Positions 13,907 to 15,319 of a DNA stretch of 15,319 nt are shown here, piece by piece (positions within the stretch are counted from its first letter, which is position 1; each line of letters opens with the position of its first letter). Made by a program: the position numbers and the translations under genes. Where the stretch lies: assembly GCA_047617105.1 (NCBI GenBank), contig JBLGCB010000126.1, positions 1-15,319 on the forward strand, read 5' to 3'. This stretch comes from JABSOG01 sp047617105 (GTDB taxonomy: Bacteria > Pseudomonadota > Gammaproteobacteria > Enterobacterales > Alteromonadaceae). The notes below the pieces were generated by a model that was not told the DNA's origin, made no database searches, and saw nothing but the letters and a program-made list of their open reading frames with translations.

Positions 13907-14497
13907 ATGATGACAGAATTACTGTTAACGATGGGAAAATGGACTTGGATCATTGAATTTGTATCGCTTTGCCTGTTTGTTGGTATTTCGATTCAAGATA
14001 AAAAGGTTGGTTCAAGCGTGGTGGCCTTGTTGATTGTGGTGGTGCTTGGCGGGCTGATGAGACAATACGCGCCTCATTTATACGCCATAACAGACCCAGA
14101 ATACCAAGCGTGGGTGCGATTTGCTTGGTATATGGGTTTTACCGCAATATACGCTTTTGGCATGTTTATACTCACTAAAGTGCATTTAACGTTTATGCTG
14201 CGTTTTAGTTTTATGGCCAAAACGGTGTTATTCGGCTATTTTGTTGCCGGGCAGTTGCAGCTGTTTAGATATGCAGAACGTGCCATTGGAAAAACGGATT
14301 ATTTGCAGCAGGTATATCAAGTGGGTATACCAACCATCAATATTGGCATTGCCATCACAGCGTTATTTTTTGCTGTGGTGATGGTGATATCCAAAATTCG
14401 AATTCAACAAGGTAAATCACTATTGCTAATAAAGGAAAAAAGGGGCAAGTGCTTGTTCAGTAATCAACAGCCCCAAACCCCAATAACCCGAGTCTGA
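13907..14497 (+). CDS. Five-helix inner-membrane hypothetical protein
   Basis: 196 residues (a second ATG follows immediately). Predicted membrane helices lie at about 13-29, 35-52, 70-90, 98-115 and 139-162, followed by a basic cytoplasmic-looking tail (about 163-196, rich in Lys/Arg/Gln). Charge placement is compatible with an integral inner-membrane protein. I do not recognise a family, and no transporter or enzyme motif stands out. It is translationally close to the secreted protein just upstream (12-bp gap). The last 34 bp overlap the convergent ATPase gene that runs in from the right edge, so the final 11 codons may be a recent extension past an older stop. Confidence 0.7.
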   Translation: MMTELLLTMGKWTWIIEFVSLCLFVGISIQDKKVGSSVVALLIVVVLGGLMRQYAPHLYAITDPEYQAWVRFAWYMGFTAIYAFGMFILTKVHLTFMLRFSFMAKTVLFGYFVAGQLQLFRYAERAIGKTDYLQQVYQVGIPTINIGIAITALFFAVVMVISKIRIQQGKSLLLIKEKRGKCLFSNQQPQTPITRV

Positions 14498-15319
14498 TAT
14501 TCCAACTCTTGCTGCCAGATTTTATCATCCCACGAGATTTTTCGATCACGATTAAAAATCACCAAGTGGGCTTCTGAGGCACCGATCTTGTCAGCGTAGT
14601 CTGCGGTTTGTTGCAGTCCTTTATTAATCGTTGTGTCCAGTGCGTTACGCAAAATTTTCAGTTCAATCACAATGCGTTGCACATCACCATAAAAGCCTTT
14701 ATCGGTTGTTGGCCACTCAATCGTCAAATCCGTTCTTTTGCGGCCAAGGGCATATTCTCTGTTTATTCTGCCCCCGCCATTGACAACCCGTTGTAAAAAA
14801 GCCTGCATTAACAGCTGTGGCCCAGCTTCTTTATAGTCAAAGCGTTCCAACCAAACTTCTGAATTTTCGCGAAAAAACTGCTGAAAAGCACAGAGCAACT
14901 TTGGTATATCGATACAATTATTGGCATCAAGATACCAAGCCTGATCTTGCTCAATGGCCATTTGACTGCCATAAGATAACTCTCTGGGGATCACTTCCTG
15001 ATAGATTCGGTTGGCAATCGTTAATGCGCCATTACGGGCACGCTTAACTAACCCTAGGTCAACCACGTATTCAACATCATCAGGCTTCATTTGATGCTCG
15101 CTTTCACCTTGAAGCATTGGCGCAATCACCGAGTGAACTCTCGATTCTTTAAGTTTATCGCTTAGTTGATGTAAATGCGTAGTTCGGGCATAAATCAGTT
15201 TTTCGCGGGCTGTATAATACTCGTCAAGGCCAAGGATTTTGCTGCGATCCCGGTTTCCTTTTTCCTTCCATACCATTTGATGACCTAGCGCATTCACCAA
15301 CCAAGGTTGTCCTTGGCTA
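14464..15319 (-). CDS. AAA-type ATPase with C-terminal PD-(D/E)XK nuclease domain (partial, 5' end beyond window)
   Basis: The frame is open to the window edge (SQGQPWLVNALG reads in directly), so this is the C-terminal 284 residues of a longer protein. The visible start near 15300 is a TTG inside the gene. QGQPWLVNAL, DLGLVKRARNG and IANRIYQEVIPREL are typical of the segment after the P-loop in AAA-like (AAA_35-type) ATPases of gammaproteobacteria. The tail carries a nuclease-like motif: Asp in RKRTDLTIEW (14728-14730) and Glu-x-Lys in IVIELK (about 14656-14664). Walker motifs should lie outside the window. The family may act in nucleic-acid processing, but its function is not established. 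It converges on the membrane-protein gene with a 34-bp overlap. Confidence 0.85.
   Translation of the reverse strand, partial: SQGQPWLVNALGHQMVWKEKGNRDRSKILGLDEYYTAREKLIYARTTHLHQLSDKLKESRVHSVIAPMLQGESEHQMKPDDVEYVVDLGLVKRARNGALTIANRIYQEVIPRELSYGSQMAIEQDQAWYLDANNCIDIPKLLCAFQQFFRENSEVWLERFDYKEAGPQLLMQAFLQRVVNGGGRINREYALGRKRTDLTIEWPTTDKGFYGDVQRIVIELKILRNALDTTINKGLQQTADYADKIGASEAHLVIFNRDRKISWDDKIWQQELEYQTRVIGVWGC

Overview
The window looks like a chromosomal stretch from a marine-type gammaproteobacterium, probably Alteromonadales/Shewanella-like. That placement is inference from gene style: IbpA-type small heat-shock proteins, a two-component-propeller hybrid kinase, an Rpn-family nuclease, several AAA ATPases of the kind scattered in these genomes, and a repeat resembling RAYT-associated intergenic repeats. 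No rRNA, tRNA or housekeeping operon fixes the species.

Layout from left to right. At 5-102 is a compact inverted-repeat element, followed by an Rpn/PD-(D/E)XK gene (minus strand). Two paralogous IbpA-like small heat-shock genes follow (minus strand). Each has its own 5' leader, and the two leaders share conserved hairpins. Between 2441 and 3526 there is no protein gene. This gap holds a candidate promoter and a striking array of 20-bp repeats (2970-3440). Read on the plus strand, the array gives an RNA with about 24 (A/C)AGGA-type motifs, many in the loop of a small hairpin. That is the hallmark of a CsrB/RsmY-type RNA that titrates CsrA. I consider this the most interesting object in the window.

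Facing the array, 3' end to 3' end, is a 1542-residue hybrid histidine kinase (two predicted seven-bladed propellers, Y_Y_Y, one membrane helix, HisKA, HATPase, REC and a GAF-like domain; no DNA-binding output). Upstream of it on the same strand is a lipoprotein with two PKD-like domains and an FG-GAP/VCBS calcium-motif propeller.

The right third (10272-15319) is accessory in character. It holds an AAA_14/DUF4143 ATPase preceded by four 33-bp tandem repeats and a good sigma70-type promoter, an ATPase_2-like P-loop protein, and RAYT/REP-like repeats (13258-13459). A small secreted protein and a five-helix membrane protein form a plus-strand pair. The C-terminal part of an ATPase with a PD-(D/E)XK nuclease tail runs off the right edge. 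Three genes therefore carry a PD-(D/E)XK-type motif (Rpn, DUF4143, edge ATPase).

How they might work together: the heat-shock pair is a self-contained proteostasis module with RNA-level control. The kinase and lipoprotein plausibly form an envelope sensing module, and the CsrB-like RNA would be a global post-transcriptional regulator. Any functional link between kinase and RNA is speculation from adjacency. Several computed long ORFs start at TTG/GTG codons with no ribosome site; internal ATG starts are preferred and given below.
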